Assembly (NCBI GenBank): GCA_913045445.1
Contig: CAJWQP010000007.1
Coordinates: 1-57,646, forward strand
DNA length: 57,646 nt
Direction: 5' to 3'
Source: an uncultured Nitrospina sp.
GTDB taxonomy: Bacteria > Nitrospinota > Nitrospinia > Nitrospinales > VA-1
Below, piece by piece: positions 25,437-34,946 of the stretch (its first letter is position 1; each line of letters opens with the position of its first letter). The translations under genes were made by a program, and so were the position numbers. A model generated the notes under the pieces. It did not search any database and had not been told where the DNA came from. It saw nothing but the letters and a program-made list of their open reading frames with translations.

Positions 25437-27143
25437 TCAGGCTCCACTGGGAGCGGTCGCGAGTTCTGAATTCCGCCCCCTGAGTGCAGTCACCCCTTCA
25501 TAGCCTACGAACAAGGCGAGGCAAATCAGGAAAACCGCCGCCGTCCCCAGAAAGAAGTTAGGCTCGGGCTGGGTATAAAATTTGTATGACTGCCATGCCA
25601 GCGCACCAATGGTCGTCACCACCATGAAAATTGCCGGATAAAGAGCATACTTTGTCGGTTTATTTCTGGCCATGAGCCATGTCGCGACAACAAACAAGGC
25701 CACTGCGGCAATGAGCTGGTTGGTCGCGCCAAAGATAGGCCAGATTTTCTGCCAACCATCGGTCGCGCCTATCAGATACGAAAGAAATACCACCGCAACG
25801 GTGCAGACATATTTATTTTGAAACAGGTCTATCTTTTGCCCCGCCGACTCCTGAACGATAAACCGTGTGATGCGTACTGCCGAGTCGAGAGTTGTCAAGA
25901 CGAAGGTGTTGAGAGCCAGAACCGCTATCATCGAAGCAAAGGTAAAGCTTAGAAATGGCAACATCTGATGAACCACGTTGCCGAACCCGCGCCCATAAGC
26001 CAGAATCCACCCGCCCGACTCCAAAGATTCGCGAAATCCAAGTGTAACCATATCCACTCCGCCGCCAGCGGGAGCAACCCAGTACAATCCACCACTGACC
26101 AGCAACACCGTCACCACAGCCACAACCCCTTCGGTGAGCATACCGCCATAACTTATGGGACGACCCTGTGACTCAACCGCCAGTTGCTTGGAAGTCGTCC
26201 CCCCCGCAACCAAGGAATGGAAACCGGAAACAGCTCCACAGGCAACCAACACGAATAACATGGGCCACATGGGACCCTGCACGGGAGAAAATCCTCCGCG
26301 AAACGCCGGAGTATGGAGTTCCGGGTGAACCCAGATCAAGGCAATTATAGCCAATGCCATCGAACCAAATAAAATATAAGTCGATAAATAATCCCTGGGC
26401 TGGAGCAGAATATTCACTGGGAGAACAGAAGCCACTGCCGCGTATATCAGAAGAATCACAAACCAGAACATCAATGGAGAAAGCCCCATCAACCCGCTTT
26501 CAGGAAGTATCACAGGAAATTGGAATCCGATATAAATTCCCAGGACTACGCCTGCGACAGCGACAAGTGAAGATATCAGCAGATTGGCCCCTCTGGAGTA
26601 GATAAACCACCCCAGGGCAATGGATATCGGGATGATGGCAAAGGTGGGAAACACCATCTGAGGTTGGGCGATGAGCGTTTTAGCGGCGACCACACCAAAA
26701 ACGGCTATCACCAACAACATTGCCAGCACAAGAAAAATTGCGAATACCGCCTTTGCCCGACCTCCCATAGTGCGTTCGGCAATGTCGGCAATCGAACTGC
26801 CTCTGTTACGAACCGAAGCCATCAGCGTCAGGTAGTCATGAACCGCACCAATAAAAACATTTCCAATAAGAATCCAGACCAGAGTGACTGCCCATCCGAA
26901 ATAATGCATCGCCACGATGGGGCCGATCACCGGACCGGCACCCGCAATGGAAGCGAAGTTATGTCCAAACAATACCAGAGGCTTGCTGGGGACGAAGTCG
27001 ACACCGTCACTTTGGCCCACAGCAGGAGTGGTGAGAGTATCGTCAGGCTGGATCACCTCACGATCAAGTCGTTCTGCATAATAACGGTAACCAACAAAAT
27101 AAAAAAACAGGCAGGAAAATATAAGTATGAATATGGTCAGCAT
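25437..27143 (-). CDS. cstA: carbon starvation protein CstA family transporter
   Basis: A 568-residue integral membrane protein with many hydrophobic spans. It has the CstA N-terminal pattern: a first helix ending FYFVGYRYYAERLDRE, then FVPSKPLVLFGHNFASIAGAGPVIGPI, VWILIGNVFIGAVHDYL and the later SGFHSLVAGGTTSKQL. Shorter than E. coli CstA (~700 residues), as is common outside enterics. Family members import pyruvate or peptides. It seems to be transcribed alone; the upstream 206 bp carry no confident promoter by eye. Confidence 0.95.
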   Translation of the reverse strand: MLTIFILIFSCLFFYFVGYRYYAERLDREVIQPDDTLTTPAVGQSDGVDFVPSKPLVLFGHNFASIAGAGPVIGPIVAMHYFGWAVTLVWILIGNVFIGAVHDYLTLMASVRNRGSSIADIAERTMGGRAKAVFAIFLVLAMLLVIAVFGVVAAKTLIAQPQMVFPTFAIIPISIALGWFIYSRGANLLISSLVAVAGVVLGIYIGFQFPVILPESGLMGLSPLMFWFVILLIYAAVASVLPVNILLQPRDYLSTYILFGSMALAIIALIWVHPELHTPAFRGGFSPVQGPMWPMLFVLVACGAVSGFHSLVAGGTTSKQLAVESQGRPISYGGMLTEGVVAVVTVLLVSGGLYWVAPAGGGVDMVTLGFRESLESGGWILAYGRGFGNVVHQMLPFLSFTFASMIAVLALNTFVLTTLDSAVRITRFIVQESAGQKIDLFQNKYVCTVAVVFLSYLIGATDGWQKIWPIFGATNQLIAAVALFVVATWLMARNKPTKYALYPAIFMVVTTIGALAWQSYKFYTQPEPNFFLGTAAVFLICLALFVGYEGVTALRGRNSELATAPSGA

Positions 27144-27350
27144 TTCTTAAAGAAATCAATAATCAGGGAACAATCTCGCACAAGACATCCGATCACTATA
27201 GTATCAGATTGATTCCAGCTACCTCCAGTTTATTTGAAGGTGCCAGTACAGTGGGGATCAGAGGTGGAGGAATTCACGGCTGGGGACCTGTGAGTAGGGT
27301 ACCGATACGCAAAGTGGGGTTGAGAAATACTAAAACTATGCTATCAAATT

Positions 27351-28637
27351 TTAAAACAGGGTGCCCTGGTGAATGGTTTCTGTACGGCCCGGACCCGTTG
27401 AGATCATGAGGAATCCGGCTCCCAGCATTTTTTCCAACGCATCGATATAGCGTTTCGCGTTGTCTGGCAGTTGATCGAAACTTTCGACTCCCACAGTACT
27501 CTGGTTCCACCCTGCGAATTCGGTATACACCGGTTCGCCATTTTCCAGTACATCCAGATCGGCAGGCATCTCTTCGTAAATCTTTCCCTTATATTTATAA
27601 CCGGTGCATACCTGCAAAGTATCGAATCGGTCCAGCACATCCACCTTGGTCAGAGCTATGGCATCAATGCCGTTGAGACGAACACCGTAACGGGCAACAA
27701 CCGCATCGAACCAGCCGCAACGCCTCGGGCGCCCCGTAGTAGAGCCAAACTCGTGCCCTTCCTTACGCAGTTTTTCACCGTTGGCATCATGAAGCTCAGT
27801 GGGAAACGGCCCTTCACCCACCCTCGTGGTGTAGGCTTTGATAACCCCCACGACCCGGTCGATTTGCGTGGGCGGAATTCCCAATCCGGTACACGCACCC
27901 CCGGAAATCGAATTCGATGAGGTGACGAAGGGATAGGTTCCATGATCCACATCCAGCATGGTTCCCTGTGCCCCTTCGCACAACAGTTTTTTGTTTTGCC
28001 CGATCTGGTCACGCAAAAGAACATGCGTATCGCCGATGTATTTAAGGATCGTTTCCTGAAAGCCCATCAACTCGTCGAACATACGCTCGTAATCAGGAAG
28101 CTCGTTCCCGTACAGGTCCTTGAGGATGGCGTTTTTTTCCTCATAATTGGCTCTCAATTTCTTCCGCAAACGGTCTTCATCGCGGTAATCGCAAGTACGA
28201 ATACCCGCGCGGGCAATTTTATCTGCATATGAAGGACCAATGCCTCGTCCTGTCGTCCCAATTTTCTCGAAACCACTTGAGTTTTCGCGACCTTTATCAA
28301 AGGTACCGTGATAAGGCATGATGATGTTCGCCCGATCACTGATGACCAGTCTCCCATCCATATCGACCCCTGCGTTTTTCAACAGGTCCATCTCATGAAG
28401 CAGAGCGGCAGGGTCGATCACCACCCCATTACCGATAACACATAATTTTCCAGAATGAAAAATTCCTGAAGGAATAAGGTGCAAAATGTGCTGATTGCCA
28501 TCAAACACTATCGTATGACCCGCGTTGTGACCACCCGCGTAGCGGGCTATGACATCAGCGCTTTCCGCCAAAAGGTCGATGACCTTTCCTTTTCCCTCAT
28601 CTCCCCACTGCATTCCTACAACAACAGCTACTGACAT
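27351..28637 (-). CDS. purA: adenylosuccinate synthetase
   Basis: A 428-residue GTP-dependent enzyme that joins IMP and aspartate on the way to AMP. The GTP loop GDEGKGK is at residues 12-18 with Asp13 and the catalytic His in NAGHTIVF; GTTGRGIGPSYADK and the IMP-contact region CEGAQGTMLDVDHGTYPFVTSSN are intact, as is the C-terminal STGPGRTETI. Full length. It stands upstream of cstA with 207 bp between and is probably a separate unit. Confidence 0.97.
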   Translation of the reverse strand: MSVAVVVGMQWGDEGKGKVIDLLAESADVIARYAGGHNAGHTIVFDGNQHILHLIPSGIFHSGKLCVIGNGVVIDPAALLHEMDLLKNAGVDMDGRLVISDRANIIMPYHGTFDKGRENSSGFEKIGTTGRGIGPSYADKIARAGIRTCDYRDEDRLRKKLRANYEEKNAILKDLYGNELPDYERMFDELMGFQETILKYIGDTHVLLRDQIGQNKKLLCEGAQGTMLDVDHGTYPFVTSSNSISGGACTGLGIPPTQIDRVVGVIKAYTTRVGEGPFPTELHDANGEKLRKEGHEFGSTTGRPRRCGWFDAVVARYGVRLNGIDAIALTKVDVLDRFDTLQVCTGYKYKGKIYEEMPADLDVLENGEPVYTEFAGWNQSTVGVESFDQLPDNAKRYIDALEKMLGAGFLMISTGPGRTETIHQGTLF

Positions 28638-28863
28638 AGTTTTTCCCGAAATAAAAGTTTCACGTACAATTCAACGGGGCATTATCTCCATGCACTTGGC
28701 GTATGTCAACAGCCATCCCCGCAAGCGAATATATAAAAAATTACTTCGCAAAATCGGGATTAGAGGAAATATTGGTATTTAGCTCAAAAGCTCCAAATAA
28801 GATGCTATAACTAACGCTTTTATTTTATTACACTTACATTCGCCCCCTTTATACTCGTATATT

Positions 28864-29350
28864 ATGGAAGGATTGACTAAAGATGAACCGATGAGCCTCA
28901 TCTTCAGGATTGGTTTTTTTTAAAGTTTTACCCCGGAAGAAAAGTATCTGCTCGGGGACCGCAAAAGCTTTACCGAAACCTACCTTCAGGGAGACTACAT
29001 TATTCAGGAAAGGGAAAAAGACGACTCATTTTTCATCATGCTCAGGGGAAAAGGCTACATCACCAAAAACTCGTTGCTCCGCATGAAGCTTTCTGAATTA
29101 AAACCGGGAGCTGTTTTCGGCGAAATTTCTGTTTTGGCAAAACGACCACGCACAACAAACATCGTTGCGGGAGAAGGAAACTCTTGTGCTTCGATTCAAC
29201 TCAGAACTGTACCAGATTCTCGGCCTGGAATTGGGATGCAAGATCAGGGATCAGTTTGTAAAAATCCTGATCCTTAAACTCGACCGAATGAATGATTGTC
29301 TGATGAAAATCAGGAAACGGATTCCTGAAGATGAGTGGCCTTTTCAATAA
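28864..29350 (+). pseudogene. cyclic-nucleotide-binding (Crp/Fnr-type) protein, disrupted
   Basis: The frame starts at ATG 28864, reads 19 codons and hits an in-frame TAA at 28921-28923 where AAA (Lys) would be expected in FFKSFTPEEK. It then continues in the same frame through a clear cyclic-nucleotide-binding domain: QGDYIIQEREKDDSFFIML, then KLSELKPGAVFGEISVL and KRPRTTNIVA. Near 29165-29180 the reading must shift by one frame to resume with TLVLRFNSELYQILGL and run to TAA 29348-29350. One nonsense and one frameshift mutation make it a pseudogene. There is no DNA-binding domain, so the ancestor was probably a single-domain cNMP-binding protein. Confidence 0.85.
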
Positions 29351-29420
29351 GGGCTATGCACTGGTGTCAAACAACCAGCACAGGCACGGGTACCAGGCCA
29401 GCACCCCGCTAAAAATTATT

Positions 29421-29837
29421 CTACAACTTGAATCTGGCCAAAAATTGACGGATGGCTGTCAACGCAGTCTCTGGTCCAACTCCTACCCCCGGACAAAACC
29501 CACCCACAAGCTTCCACATACTCTTGGAGGTCAGGTTTTCCTTCCAGAAAGGATAGGATCTGCATTGAAGAGGTTTTCCACTATTAATAGCGCAACCCTC
29601 CTCTATTAAAAACGCACAGGGCTTTCCATTTTCCACCTCATGCACCCAGTGCCCTTCATCTTTCCTCAAAAATTCTTTTTTAAAAACTTCGACACTGACT
29701 TTGATTATCCCGGCGCCATTTTTAATAGCGGCCTGGTCAAAATAAACGATTCCCGGTTTGGTACAACACTTGAAGCAATCTGCCTGGCATTCGAAACGCA
29801 AGGGTTCCTTTTCCCACCATTTTTTTCGGACCGTCAC
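29421..29837 (-). CDS. YkgJ-family cysteine cluster protein
   Basis: A 138-residue protein with the Cys-rich pattern of the YkgJ/UPF0153 family: FECQADCFKCC near the start (four cysteines), CAFL and GCAINSGKPLQCRSYPFW in the middle, and a final FCPGVGVGP. These cysteines are thought to bind zinc or an iron-sulfur centre. It overlaps the proB stop by 4 bp and is the downstream gene of that pair. Role unknown; the link to proB is positional only. Confidence 0.88.
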   Translation of the reverse strand: MTVRKKWWEKEPLRFECQADCFKCCTKPGIVYFDQAAIKNGAGIIKVSVEVFKKEFLRKDEGHWVHEVENGKPCAFLIEEGCAINSGKPLQCRSYPFWKENLTSKSMWKLVGGFCPGVGVGPETALTAIRQFLARFKL

Positions 29838-31003
29838 AACACAACCAGATCATCACGGTGAATAACTTCCTCATAAAAGTTTTCACCAAAAATTTTTCTC
29901 ACAGCGCCGGTTTTCATTCCCTTGATTCTGTCTAAATCGCGCAAACTGTAATTAACGAGTCCACGTGCTATCTCAGTTCCATCCTCGCCAAGAATACAAA
30001 CTGCGTTACCAAACTCAAACTTCCCTTCAACCCGGGTCACTCCAGCTGGCAGGAGACTCTTTCCCCGGTTGACAATGGCTTTTGCCGCCCCAGAATCCAC
30101 TGTAATTTCACCAGAAGGTTTCAGGGTGTGTGCGATCCAATGCTTCCGCGTTTTAATTTTTTCGCGTCCCGCCCAAAACAGAGTACCTACACTTTTGCCT
30201 TTAAAAATTTTATCGGGCACACTTTTATCCAATCCATTCACTACAAGAGTGGGGACACCAAAACTCATAGTCTGTTTCGCGGCAAGAACCTTGGTATACA
30301 TACCGCCAACGGTAACGGCGCTATTGCTTCTTCCTGCCAGTTTTTCAATTTTGTCGGTTATGCAATCAACATGCTCAATGATCTCTGGAAACGACTCTCC
30401 TTTTTTCCTTTTGATTGACGGGTCAGATGTATAAAGTCCATCCACATCAGAAAGAATGATCAATAATTGCGCGTTGACCAGACAAGCAACCGTCGCGGCC
30501 AGTGTGTCATTATCACCAATCTTGATTTCATCCACCGTTACCGAGTCGTTTTCGTTAATGATCGGTATCACCTTATGCTCTAAAAGAGCTTCCAGAGTAT
30601 GCTTGGCGTTGAGAAACCGCTTGCGGTTTTCCAGATCATCGTGACCAAGAAGTATCTGCGCTACCTTTAGTCCTTGCTTTTCAAATTTTTTCTCATAAGT
30701 GTGCATGAGGTAACTCTGACCGATGGCGGCACACGCCTGCTTTTCAGGAATCGAAAGGTTGGCTCGATGCAATCCCAACCGCTCTCGCCCTGCCATAATC
30801 GCTCCGGAAGAGACCAGAACCACTTCGCAGTCACGGTCAACAATCCGGCGAATGGTCCCTGCCAGAGAACGCACATTATCCGCGTTCAGCCCATTCACCG
30901 AACTGGCCTGTCCTTTCTCGCACTGGGTAATGATACTGCTTCCAATCTTGATCACCACGCGCTTGAGACTTTTTAAAATTTCACCGCGAATATCGTCTTG
31001 CAT
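29834..31003 (-). CDS. proB: glutamate 5-kinase
   Basis: A 389-residue kinase that phosphorylates glutamate in the first step of proline synthesis. The amino-acid-kinase domain has VVIKIGSS at the start, LVSSGAIMAG, NENDSVTVDEI, GDNDTLAATVA and LSDVDGLYT. A PUA domain follows from about residue 290 (SGEITVDSGAAKAIVNRGKSLLPAGVT). Length and domains match the ProB-PUA form. It is cotranscribed with the YkgJ gene (4-bp overlap). proA is not in the window. A structured repeat lies just upstream at 31028-31116. Confidence 0.96.
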   Translation of the reverse strand: MQDDIRGEILKSLKRVVIKIGSSIITQCEKGQASSVNGLNADNVRSLAGTIRRIVDRDCEVVLVSSGAIMAGRERLGLHRANLSIPEKQACAAIGQSYLMHTYEKKFEKQGLKVAQILLGHDDLENRKRFLNAKHTLEALLEHKVIPIINENDSVTVDEIKIGDNDTLAATVACLVNAQLLIILSDVDGLYTSDPSIKRKKGESFPEIIEHVDCITDKIEKLAGRSNSAVTVGGMYTKVLAAKQTMSFGVPTLVVNGLDKSVPDKIFKGKSVGTLFWAGREKIKTRKHWIAHTLKPSGEITVDSGAAKAIVNRGKSLLPAGVTRVEGKFEFGNAVCILGEDGTEIARGLVNYSLRDLDRIKGMKTGAVRKIFGENFYEEVIHRDDLVVL

Positions 31004-31027
31004 ATTTCAATATTTCCAGAATTAGAT

Positions 31028-31116
31028 AAGACCTTCGACCATGTCGCCCTGAGCCCCGTCAAAGGGTGCATGCTTCGACAAGCTCCCCAACTAAGGTCTT
31101 TGACGAAGCACGACAT
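31028..31116. repeat. intergenic repeat with interleaved inverted arms
   Basis: AAGACCTT (31028-31035) matches AAGGTCTT (31093-31100) and ATGTCG (31041-31046) matches CGACAT (31111-31116). The core TGTCGCCCTGAGC (31042-31054) matches the 23401 element, and TTCGACAAGCTC (31074-31085) is a reverse-orientation copy of the GAGCTTG-type part. It lies in the 5' region of proB, downstream of which (minus strand) is the alpha/beta hydrolase upstream sequence. Probably a decayed dispersed repeat. Confidence 0.55.
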
Positions 31117-31169
31117 CAAAACTTCACTCTAAAATCATCACAATGTAACTTAAATTGGGCAGAGGTTCA

Positions 31170-32012
31170 TCATGAATTCTTATTTGCCTCGAAGGAAACA
31201 ACATTTTTGATAAACTGACCGAGTGCGTTGAGGTAATCAGCCCCTCCGATCAGGAAGGTGTCATTATGGCCCGCGCCCTGGATATCATAAAATATCTTTG
31301 GGTCGGCGGCGGCTGAAAACAGCTCGCGCCCCAGTTTATAAGGCACTATTTCATCTTGCGTTCCATGGATAAACAATTTGGGAAGTTCAAGGCTCCGCAC
31401 TTTGCTGATCGCATCGAAGCGGGACTTTATAGCCCAACCCAGAGGCAGGATCGGAAAAATTTTTTCAGCCATTCTCCGCGCAGAAGGAAAAACCGATTCC
31501 AGAATAATTCCTGCAGCCGGGTTTGTGGAAGCCATTTCAATCGCGCAAATACCGCCAAGTGAACGACCAAACAGAATTATTTCTCCGGGTAAAATATTTT
31601 TGTCTTTCACCAGCCAGTCATACGCCGCCTGCGAATCTGAATAAATTCCTTTTTCATCCGGCACACCTTCACTTTTACCATAACCCCGGTAGTCAAAAAT
31701 AAATATATTGAGGTTCAGCGGCTTGAGCATTTCAATATTGACCAGCCGATGGGTGATGTTCCCCGCGTTCCCATGAAACCACAGCAGTGTCGCTTTTGCC
31801 TTCGCCGATGGAATATACCAACCGTGAAGCCGCGTACCGTCCCCGGCTGTGAAGTGAACATCCTCTTTGAAAACCGCACTTGAGGAAGAGTTCCAGTTTC
31901 CCTCTGGGTATTTATAAGGGTGATAAATAATCTGGCGCTCACAACTGACGAGAAAAATACCATAGAGCACGAGGAAAAGGACGACCACCCCCGTTGCCTG
32001 AAAAATAGACAT
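31170..32012 (-). CDS. membrane-anchored alpha/beta hydrolase (ABHD13/Bem46-like)
   Basis: About 280 residues from the ATG at 32012. An N-terminal hydrophobic helix ends in YGIFLVSCERQ, which can be read as a lipobox (LVSC), so a lipoprotein or an anchored protein. The hydrolase fold has LLWFHGNAGNI (oxyanion side), FDYRGYGKSEG, nucleophile elbow FGRSLGG, acid Asp in HGTQDEIVP and the catalytic His in GAGHND. These are the features of the ABHD13/Bem46 group. It lies 35 bp downstream of the NfeD gene on the same strand and may be cotranscribed. Substrate unknown. Confidence 0.88.
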   Translation of the reverse strand: MSIFQATGVVVLFLVLYGIFLVSCERQIIYHPYKYPEGNWNSSSSAVFKEDVHFTAGDGTRLHGWYIPSAKAKATLLWFHGNAGNITHRLVNIEMLKPLNLNIFIFDYRGYGKSEGVPDEKGIYSDSQAAYDWLVKDKNILPGEIILFGRSLGGICAIEMASTNPAAGIILESVFPSARRMAEKIFPILPLGWAIKSRFDAISKVRSLELPKLFIHGTQDEIVPYKLGRELFSAAADPKIFYDIQGAGHNDTFLIGGADYLNALGQFIKNVVSFEANKNS

Positions 32013-32047
32013 GATGAGTTTCGCTCTCAAGAATAATCTGCCTGAAT

Positions 32048-33346
32048 TTATTCGCTCGCTTTCCTGACTTTTGTGGTGAGCCCCGCCACCGATTCAACAA
32101 CCACCTTCTCGCCTTCTGAAATGGTGACATCGCTTTCTGCGTTCCAGATTTCTCCATGCACAAGGACGCGGCCCTGAGGATTCAATGTCTCTTTAACGAC
32201 ACCCGCCTCACCCACCAGCCCTTCCAGTCCTGTAGATGTACGCAACTGGCTGGACCTAGCGGCCAGATAAATGGTTCCCGCCGTAACCAAAAGAGTCATG
32301 CCAAGGGTTGGATACAATACTGCTCTGGAAATCTGCATGGCGGGATCGTCACTGTCAATCAGCATGATCGATCCAAGAAAAATCGAGATCGCCCCGCTCA
32401 CTGACAACAGGCCATAGCTCATCACATTGATCTCAGCAATGAATAACACAGCGCCAAGAATGATCAGCATAAGCCCCGCGTAGTTTATCGGCAGAGTCTG
32501 CATGGCATACAGAGCCAGTATCATACTGATAGCCCCGATCACTCCTGGCAGGATGAGACCCGGATTGGACAGTTCCAGATAAAGTCCGACCAGTCCCAAC
32601 ATCATCAGAATATAGGTGATGTTGGGGTTGGAAATAATATCGAGAATCCTCTGCCGCCGATTCATCTCTTTAAAAAGAATATTTTTCCCAACCGTGCTAA
32701 GCACAACGGTACCCTTCTTTATTTTCACCTCTCTTTTATCAAGGGCAAGGACAAGGGAATTCAGGTTTACCGCAACGAGGTCAATGACGGCCAGCCGTTG
32801 CGCTTCTTCCGCTGAAATTGACACACTGTTTCTGACGGACAACTCAGCCCATTGTGCGTTACGTCCTCTTAGTTCGGCAAGTGAGCGGATGTAAGCCGCC
32901 GCATCGTTAACAACCTTTTCCTCCATCGTCTTCGCCTGTCCGCTCTCACCTCCGCCTCCCATCAGGTTAACAGGGTGCGCCGCACCGATATTCGTTCCCG
33001 GCTCCATCACGGCAATATGAGACGCGATTGTTATGAAGGTTCCCGCCGATGCCGCACGTGACCCACCGGGAGAAACAAATGAGGCTACAGGAATATTCGA
33101 GCTCTCTATCCCCTTGATGATCTGACGCATGGAAGTATCGAGTCCGCCTGGCGTGTCCATCTGAATGACAATCAACTCTGCGGAAGAAACATTGGCCTGA
33201 TCAATTTCATCTGTCACGAATTCGGCGACTACAGGGTTGATAGCTCCGTTGATCTTAATCACAATAATGTCATCCAGCGCGAATACGCTCGAAGGCCAGG
33301 CCATCAATATAAGGCAAAAGGTTGGCAACCATCGGAGAATTTTCAT
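32048..33346 (-). CDS. NfeD-family membrane serine protease (long form)
   Basis: About 432 residues. A signal peptide (WLPTFCLILMAWPSSVFA) is followed by a ClpP-class protease domain with a Ser-Lys dyad: Ser in GGSRAASAGTFI and Lys in EEKVVNDAAAYI. Next come four to five spans (ITYILMMLGLVGLYLEL onward) and the C-terminal NfeD OB-fold (EGLVGEAGVVKETLNPQGRVLVHGEIWNA). Such proteases cleave membrane or stomatin-type partners and take part in membrane quality control. The usual SPFH/stomatin gene is not adjacent. The frame reaches a TTG at 33358, but the ATG at 33346 is preferred. Confidence 0.93.
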   Translation of the reverse strand: MKILRWLPTFCLILMAWPSSVFALDDIIVIKINGAINPVVAEFVTDEIDQANVSSAELIVIQMDTPGGLDTSMRQIIKGIESSNIPVASFVSPGGSRAASAGTFITIASHIAVMEPGTNIGAAHPVNLMGGGGESGQAKTMEEKVVNDAAAYIRSLAELRGRNAQWAELSVRNSVSISAEEAQRLAVIDLVAVNLNSLVLALDKREVKIKKGTVVLSTVGKNILFKEMNRRQRILDIISNPNITYILMMLGLVGLYLELSNPGLILPGVIGAISMILALYAMQTLPINYAGLMLIILGAVLFIAEINVMSYGLLSVSGAISIFLGSIMLIDSDDPAMQISRAVLYPTLGMTLLVTAGTIYLAARSSQLRTSTGLEGLVGEAGVVKETLNPQGRVLVHGEIWNAESDVTISEGEKVVVESVAGLTTKVRKASE

Positions 33347-33493
33347 GAAATCTCTCAAATATCAAGGAGTACGCTATTCATTTTTTCACAGATTCGGACA
33401 AAGTCAAAGCAAAACCCTTCGGAATAACCTGTTCTCCGGAGAATCCCATTTTCTTTTCGTGGATACGTTGATTGATGATAGACTGAGCCAGAT

Positions 33494-33967
33494 ATGAATC
33501 GACGCCCAAGACGAAACCAAAGACGGAAATTCAAACCTGCGCCAAAGCCTGACTTTAAATCGATTTTCATCGTCGATCCGGTCAAGGGAGATAGGCTCCA
33601 GCTGGCAAAACTCCTCAAGCAGGAAAAGCTTTTCATGATGACGTTCGTGAGCCTTGTGGACTGCTTCAAACAGAATAATCCGATAAAGCCCGATCTCGTT
33701 ATATATGTACTTCGCAAAGGTAAAACCGAGTTAACCCATTTGAAAAACATTAAAAATCATTTGAGAGGTCTGCATTTTATCATTGTGCTCACAAGTGATA
33801 TTTTTGAAGCCAATCTTGACGAACTCAAAGATAACGGGTTCACCTCGGTCCACAAGGCAGGGAGTCAGGACATGGTCAAGGAACATATTTACACACTGTT
33901 GCCGGAAGCCCAGGTGACCCAGGAGGAAGAAACTCCCGAACAGGAAGCTCCTGCTCAGATAAAATAA
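33494..33967 (+). CDS. pseudo-receiver domain protein
   Basis: A 157-residue protein with a basic N-terminus (RRPRRNQRRKFK), a CheY-like fold (residues ~22-135) and an acidic tail (EEETPEQEAPAQ). The fold is suggested by SIFIVDPVKGDRLQLAKLL, then PDLVIYVLRKG, then HFIIVLTSDIF and GFTSVHKAGSQDMVKEHI. The phospho-acceptor Asp that should end strand 3 is missing (IYVLRKG), so it probably does not accept phosphate. The Lys near the end of strand 5 is present. It is divergent from nfeD and 67 bp before kdsA on the same strand. Function unknown. Confidence 0.7.
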   Translation: MNRRPRRNQRRKFKPAPKPDFKSIFIVDPVKGDRLQLAKLLKQEKLFMMTFVSLVDCFKQNNPIKPDLVIYVLRKGKTELTHLKNIKNHLRGLHFIIVLTSDIFEANLDELKDNGFTSVHKAGSQDMVKEHIYTLLPEAQVTQEEETPEQEAPAQIK

Positions 33968-34034
33968 AGTAGTAACATCCTCTTTGTCAGTTAAATGATT
34001 GACTTCCTCTTCAGATGAAAATGGTGACTGTCCC

Positions 34035-34883
34035 ATGGGCATGAAAATAAAAAAAACAAAAGCGGTACGTGTCGGGAAGGTAACTATCGGCGGCGGCAAA
34101 CCCATCGCCTTGACCGCCGGGCCTTGCGTGATCGAGTCTGCTGGCCATGCGCTGAAAACGGCGGAAAAGTTGAAACGTATCACCAGCGATGCGGGTGTCC
34201 CTTTCATATTCAAAGCGTCTTACGATAAAGCCAACCGCTCTTCAATCGATTCTTTCCGGGGTCCGGGATTAACTAAAGGACTCGCCGTTCTCGAAAAAAT
34301 AAAAAACGAACTGAACGTACCTGTTCTCTCGGACGTACATACGGAGGAACAAATAGAACCTGCCGCTCAAGTTCTCGATATCTTGCAAATACCGGCTTTT
34401 TTGTGTCGACAGACAGATATGCTGGTGAAGGTGGCAAAAACGGGGCGAGTGGTCAACGTTAAAAAGGGACAATTCATGGCTCCATGGGATATGAAAAATG
34501 TCATCGACAAGTTATCCCAAAGCGGTTGTAAAAAAATTCTGCTTACTGAGCGTGGATTCATGTTTGGCTATAACAATCTGGTTGTGGACATGCGCTCCCT
34601 CGCGCTCATGCGTGATCTGGGTCATCCTGTGGTCTTCGATGCCACACACAGCCTGCAACTCCCGGGCGGACAGGGCACCAAGAGCGGCGGACAAAGAGAG
34701 CTTGTCCCGGACCTGGTGCGCGGCGCTGTCGCTGTGGGATGCGATATGCTCTTCATGGAGGTTCACCCTGATCCGGACAAAGCAAAGTCTGACGGACCCA
34801 ATATGCTCAAGCTATCGCACCTGCCTAAACTCCTCGAGCAGATCAAAACCCTTGATTCGGCTGTCCGCAATTTGTCTAAATAA
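34035..34883 (+). CDS. kdsA: 3-deoxy-8-phosphooctulonate synthase
   Basis: About 282 residues, condensing arabinose 5-phosphate and PEP to Kdo 8-phosphate for lipopolysaccharide. Conserved stretches include [58 protein letters not shown] and MEVHPDP. The AGPCVIES segment carries the Cys that acts as a metal ligand in metal-dependent (Aquifex-like) enzymes; E. coli has Asn there. His in DATHS, Glu in MEVH and Asp in KSDGP complete the metal site. The frame goes to a TTG at 33999; ATG 34035 or 34041 is more likely. It implies a lipopolysaccharide-bearing outer membrane. Confidence 0.95.
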   Translation: MGMKIKKTKAVRVGKVTIGGGKPIALTAGPCVIESAGHALKTAEKLKRITSDAGVPFIFKASYDKANRSSIDSFRGPGLTKGLAVLEKIKNELNVPVLSDVHTEEQIEPAAQVLDILQIPAFLCRQTDMLVKVAKTGRVVNVKKGQFMAPWDMKNVIDKLSQSGCKKILLTERGFMFGYNNLVVDMRSLALMRDLGHPVVFDATHSLQLPGGQGTKSGGQRELVPDLVRGAVAVGCDMLFMEVHPDPDKAKSDGPNMLKLSHLPKLLEQIKTLDSAVRNLSK

Positions 34884-34946
34884 GTTTGCCCTTCCCTCAC
34901 TTTGGCATTAAATTACTCCTAACCGTTTTTTTCAGGAACCTGCACC

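Noticed and set aside
26664-27212. 182-residue plus-strand frame opposite cstA
   Set aside because: It lies opposite a certain gene, is rich in Asn, His and Gln as expected for the reverse of a membrane protein, and has no recognisable domain.
28690-28782. 30-residue basic frame upstream of the Crp-like pseudogene
   Set aside because: No ribosome-binding site and no conservation evidence; likely chance.
28638-28863. Possible purine riboswitch upstream of purA
   Set aside because: No conserved three-way-junction core or loop motifs are visible in this 226-bp region.
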